A program made the position numbers and the translations under genes. The notes under the pieces were generated by a model. It did no database searches. It saw nothing but the letters and a program-made list of their open reading frames with translations, and was not told the origin of the DNA. A DNA stretch of 64,000 nt from Maylandia zebra (taxonomy: Eukaryota > Chordata > Actinopteri > Cichliformes > Cichlidae): assembly GCF_041146795.1 (NCBI RefSeq), contig NC_135172.1, positions 16,875,123 through 16,939,122 on the forward strand, read 5' to 3'. Below, piece by piece: positions 59,657 through 64,000 of this stretch; within the stretch, counting starts at the first letter, position 1, and each line of letters starts with the position of its first letter.

Positions 59657-61214
59657 TATTGTAATGCAACTGCATAATGTTGTAGGAAATGACATACAAC
59701 TAAATTAAATCAAAGTGTTCATATTTTTAATATGTTTTTTTCAATTTAAAGAGATGAAGGAGACACTAGTCTTAACAGCAGCTGACATTACGTCCAATCC
59801 GGATTTGGCTCCTTGAAGGATTGCTTCATCCCCGGGTCAAAGTTCAAACTCTCTTCTGTGCCTCGTTTTACTGAATAGTCTTGTGCCATTAAATTTTTTT
59901 AAAAACACAACTAAGTAAACAGATCCTTCCAAAGATGGTGTGTAGTTTTAAAAAGGTGTAGCTGCTGAAAATAGTTTTTTCTGTGGCCATCTCTGCAAGG
60001 TGCTGTGAGCAAACACACCTCTTGTTATTACAACAGAACAAACAGTAAAGATACATGTGACTTAATATAGCTTAATAATGGTTGATCTGTGGGCCCCATG
60101 TTGACATTAAATGATAAACCTTTGTGTGACCAAGTTTTATTATGTGGAAAAAAAACAAGCCCAGGATGGATATAAAGCCTCGCTGACCTGAGAATGAACT
60201 GCCAGGCCCATGAACCTAAACAGTGTTGAACTTTTGCTGAACTTTCTAGAGACACCAGATGGAAAGTGCCTCTTTCTTTCTCTAAGTGCCATGAAGACAC
60301 AGGCACGCTCTCTAAACACCGGGTTCAGGATGTTTAGATGTGTTTTGGGCCATTGTCGATGTGTTCACATGCTCATGCCCGACTGACATTCTTACACTGT
60401 TCGCGCGTTATCAGGATGCAAAGCAACCAAAAAAGCAAGTTTTTAGTTTTCTTTACAAAGACTGTGCATACTCTGGAAATAGGTCACAAGAATATTATGC
60501 AGAATAAATGCAGTTTTCTTTAAAATGAAAACATCCACATTCCACATCTTAGGAAAATACGTCCTTATGTCAGTAATCAACTTAAGCACCAAAGCTGAAA
60601 AACAAAGTCAGCATAGTTCACAGGTCATCTGACCAGGAATTAAATTTAAAGAGCCTTGTTTGGATGCTTCAGCGGTCACAACTATAATTCTGGAGCTGTT
60701 TGACTGTGGCGTAAATCTCCCCAGGATGGAGGGCAAAGGTTTGCGGTTTGGCCACATTCGGGTTCAACCTGCGGTCAGGTTAAGTCGCCTCAGCTGAAGG
60801 TGGTGTGATCTGCAGTAACACATGCGGGGACATTGACACTTTGTTGTCCACATATCACAAACTAATGAGTAAAAAGTACATTATCATCATCAGTAATTCT
60901 TCTAATATCAGGATGTAATGTAACAGATTTGTAGTCAGCTTAAGTCACACAGACTTTATTTGGTTCTGCTGGCGTGTTTTTGTGGAAATAAACTTTTTAT
61001 GTTAATAATGCAACTACCTGTGTTTGTCTGCTGTATATGCACATTCATGTGTTAATAAGAAATACATCAGATCGAACCTTTGTGGAATGCATAACAATAA
61101 CAATGTTCTGTGCACTGTTTGTGGCCCTCGCACTCATCAGATACAAAGTCCTGAATAGCCTAACATTACTCATGATTTCCTTAAAACTGGACCACGAAGC
61201 AGTTTTTATGAAAC

Positions 61215-61400
61215 ATTACTTCATCTAGAGCATTTACTTGGCAAGCAAAAGGTCGCTGGTTCCAGCTGGAGACACAAATCCCTTTTGGGATTGTGTCAGA
61301 AAAAGCCTCTGGTGCAAATCTCTACAAAATCAAAAATTTGGAGTCACCCACTGTGGGGAGCAGCTGAAAGTGGCTTCTTCTTCATTATCATCCACAGGTG
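61215..61400 (+). mobile_element. Diverged tRNA-SINE of a second family
   Basis: It has 'caaaaggtcgctggttccagctggagac', a B-box-like motif, followed by 'gtcagaaaaagcctctggtgcaaatct' and 'cactgtggggagcagctgaaagtggc', which recall a common fish SINE body. It differs from the 59347 family. The boundaries are approximate. Confidence 0.5.
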
Positions 61401-62544
61401 AATTCACAGCTGTGCGTGCTACTTGTTGCCCGTTGATGTTTTTTCGACATTAGATGTCAGCTACACAGAGAAATAACCCCCAGCTAAGAGCCAAATATCT
61501 CGTTGTTTGCTACTGCTAACAACCATTGCTGCCGTGAGAGACTGATATCAGTTTTTCAACTGATTGCAACCCATTGCTTTTTACTTGGGTCCTTCATTCA
61601 TCACAATTAGAGTTTTTAATGAACTCTCATTGTAAATATTGTTTTAGACACTGAATTATAAATCAGAGAATCACTTTACCTTTAGGTCTAGATGCAATAC
61701 CTACACATTGTAGGTTTTCCCTTAAGCAGATATTGGCATTTTTAGACTTCATCTATCCAATAATACTAATAATAAAAGACAAACATGTCTTACTAATACT
61801 AATTTACGCTGAAATTAAAGTGATTAATCTTAATTAATCATAATCATAGCTTAAATTAGGACACCTCCAGCACAAATATTGATATGAGACTTTGATCCTC
61901 ATCTTTGCTTATAATTTATGAGTGTAACTCAAGTTTTATAGTGAGCTGTATAGCTTATTGCTTTTTATGGTCATTAATCAAACACACACCTCATTAAACC
62001 GGCTTTCTCACAGACACAGTCAAATACCAGCAACGATTTATCCTTTTCTGAAAGGATTTTGCAGAATCGAGGTCAGCAGACAAATGTGCAACAAATGATC
62101 CAAAGACAAGCACAAAACGAAACAAGCTGTTGTGTTTCTCAAAGTATTTGTATCTGGGTTAAAGATGAGCGTGTAAGTGAAGCCTGAAGGATTAAGGTAA
62201 TCTCATCATATGGTTCCTCTGGGAAAGTGTAGGCCATCCAACTTATTTTGGTAGACTGATCCTGGATTGATGATGGAAAAGGACGGATTGTGAGTCAACA
62301 AAATCCACGGCCCAGAAATGCCTGTTTGGGTGATAATCAGCTTAATTGTCCAATTTGAAAACACAAATAAAAAAACAGTTTGCATGACAATAATTAGCTT
62401 GACAGAAAAAAGCTCCAATGAGAACAAAGTTTTCATTTAACTTTATTTTTTTTAAATACTCTTTTATATTATTCTAGTTGGTTTATGTACAGGTATCTAA
62501 CACCATCGAACTCGGTTGGAGCAGTTGGAGCAAACTCAGTTGGA

Positions 62545-62735
62545 GCAAAGTGGTGAGCTGGTTAGAACCATCTCCTGACAGCAAGACACCCCTGGCTTTG
62601 AAACCCATGCAGATGTGGTTGAACCCACATCTGCATGGGTTCTTTCCACAGCTTCCTCCCACAGTTCAAATACATGGATATTAGGTTAACTGTTGATTTT
62701 AAATTGGCCACATGTATGTGACTGAATGATTTTGT
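62545..62735 (+). repeat. Dispersed repeat with internal palindrome
   Basis: The segment 'agcttcctcccacagttcaaatacatgg' through 'aggttaactgttgattttaaattggcc' matches a widespread fish repeat by recollection. Within it, 62602-62618 and 62625-62641 are perfect 17-base reverse complements separated by 6 bases. Confidence 0.5.
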
Positions 62736-63356
62736 TCATGCAAATGTTCTTTTTCTTAAGCTTGTGCTTTTAAAAACGTATTGATACTGAATATCCAGAA
62801 ATCTGTCATTTACTAAGTAAATAAATAAAAAAAGGCTTTGCTGACATGATGCAAAATACAGAAAAACACAACTTAAAAAGAGATTTTCCTTTGTAGTTAT
62901 AACTTTGCTTTTGTTTGTCTCCTCCACTTTTAAACACAATAAAGGCTGGAGCACAAGTGGCTATCAGAGCAGTACAGTTGTTATGAATAGAGTTTATAGA
63001 GTTTATACAGCCTCTGTGAAAGAGGACTTCCCTTAACTTACAGTGTATTCAAAAACTTTTGATGCATATCATGATGAGTTCATCTTGTTTAACATTTCAA
63101 ATCTGCAGTCTGAACGCAGACGTACTCTGCCGTTCCTCGTTGAACTAATATTTCACACGAGTTCGTTTTGCGCTCAGTGAGACAGATTAAAGCGGTTTAG
63201 CGGAAAACAATTGCACATGTGTGCACCGCAGAAAACAACTAAAGGCAAGATGCTAAAGAGACGAACTACGAAGAATGCACACGTGCGCAAAGTTACTCCT
63301 GGCCAATCGTGCCCTTGGGATTTTCTGGACGGTCTTTCTCCTCCTCGTGCGAGGAA

Positions 63357-63366
63357 GGATAAAAAG
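63357..63366 (+). promoter_or_regulatory. lrat: Possible TATA box of lrat
   Basis: The sequence GGATAAAAAGG lies about 45 bases upstream of the ATG at 63406, giving a predicted start of transcription near 63390 and a very short 5' untranslated region. An upstream intron, as some vertebrate lrat genes have, cannot be excluded. Confidence 0.4.
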
Positions 63367-63405
63367 GCCATTCCACACACGCACTCTGGTGTACTTCCTC
63401 CGCAT

Positions 63406-63948
63406 ATGTTCACGATGCTGCAGCTGCTGACATTCTTGGTGGAGAAGGTCTCCCTTCTTTTCAAGTTCAAACTCTTTGAGTCCAGCTGGTTAGAAAGCCG
63501 GCAGCGGGAGCGCGCTGAGCGACGCACTCCATCGCCACCCCTTCGCAGGGGAGACGTGCTAGAGGTTCCCAGATCCCTCTTCACTCACTTCGGCATCTAT
63601 TTAGGCGACAACAAAGTAGCCCACCTGATTCCAGACATCCTCCCCGTGCTCACGAGCAACGACAAGCTCATCAGCTCTGTCATCACAAACGAGAGGCTCA
63701 TCCTCGGCTGCATATACAGGTGTGCCACGGTGCGCGTAGACACGCTGGAGGACTTCGCGTATGGCGCCAGCATCCTCGTGAACCATGCTGATAAGATGAT
63801 GAAGACGCCACCTCTGCCCGACGACACCGTCGCCAAGAGAGCTGAAAAGCTCATAGGAGCCTTTCCGTACAGTTTACTGTGGAGTAACTGTGAACACTTC
63901 GTGACGTACTGCAGGTACGGAGCAGCAAGGAGCCGGCAAACAGAGCAG
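63406..63948 (+). CDS. lrat: Lecithin retinol acyltransferase, first coding exon (partial gene)
   Basis: LRAT transfers an acyl chain from phosphatidylcholine to retinol, making retinyl esters for storage and the visual cycle at the endoplasmic reticulum membrane. The exon encodes 181 residues with an N-terminal hydrophobic anchor (MLQLLTFLVEKVSLLFKF) and the NlpC/P60-type core RRGDVLEVPRSLFTHFGIYL. His61, His73 (VAHLIPD) and the nucleophile Cys162 in NCEHFVTYC match the human catalytic triad positions within one residue. The donor CAG then GTAAAC at 63949 matches the expected intron place. The membrane-spanning C-terminal exon lies beyond the window. Which teleost paralogue this is cannot be settled from this exon alone. 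Confidence 0.95.
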
Positions 63949-64000
63949 GTAAACATCCCGAATTGCCTGGGGCCATGTCTAAAGTATGCCGAGACTTTTA

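Larger units (their letters stand above)
57060..63340. other. Noncoding interval between divergent fgg and lrat
   Basis: About 6.3 kb with no supported gene. It holds a LINE end near 59135, a full-length SINE at 59347-59656, a diverged SINE near 61215-61400 and a repeat with a palindrome near 62545-62735. The rest is AT-rich unique-looking DNA. Regulatory sequence for the two flanking divergent genes must lie in this interval or inside the genes. Confidence 0.6.

Noticed and set aside
63597-63956. Minus-strand open frames over lrat
   Set aside because: They are antisense shadows of the lrat exon, whose catalytic motifs are clear on the plus strand.

Overview
This window looks like teleost fish nuclear DNA, probably from a percomorph and possibly a cichlid. 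The evidence is intron-rich vertebrate genes with GT-AG splice sites, a gene order matching the human 4q31-q32 block (DCHS2, PLRG1, fibrinogen, LRAT), and fish-type transposon debris (Tc1-like, LINE and tRNA-SINE fragments). Nothing suggests a bacterial or viral origin.

Layout. (1) 3.3-31.9 kb, minus strand: a complete dachsous-type giant cadherin gene (dchs2 by position). I reconstruct 20 coding exons whose phases agree throughout, giving 3,261 residues: signal peptide, 27 cadherin repeats, one membrane helix and a tail of about 343 residues. (2) 34.6-36.5 kb, plus strand: a broken TIR-domain gene with a frameshift, a repeat insertion, an in-frame stop and a frame mismatch. (3) 36.6-41.9 kb, minus strand: complete plrg1 (15 exons, 513 residues), a WD40 subunit of the spliceosome-associated PRP19 complex. 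(4) 42-53 kb: a repeat-rich region with several LINE, Tc1-like and SINE fragments, and a decayed tandem copy of the 3' half of the fibrinogen gamma gene plus its downstream flank. (5) 54.0-57.0 kb, minus strand: complete fgg (9 exons, 431 residues). (6) 57-63.4 kb: noncoding, with a few repeats. (7) 63.4 kb to near the end, plus strand: the first coding exon of lrat (181 codons, all catalytic residues). The gene continues beyond the window.

The genes do not form one pathway. They are a conserved vertebrate neighbourhood covering planar polarity and adhesion (dchs2), splicing (plrg1), clotting (fgg) and retinoid storage (lrat). The most notable points are the reduction of the fibrinogen cluster to fgg plus a broken fgg copy, a near-identical last-exon patch between those two copies that suggests gene conversion, the decayed TIR gene between dchs2 and plrg1, and a duplicated splice-donor edge beside a LINE in a dchs2 intron. 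I did not find a convincing wholly new system. Exon coordinates come from reading splice sites and phases by eye.
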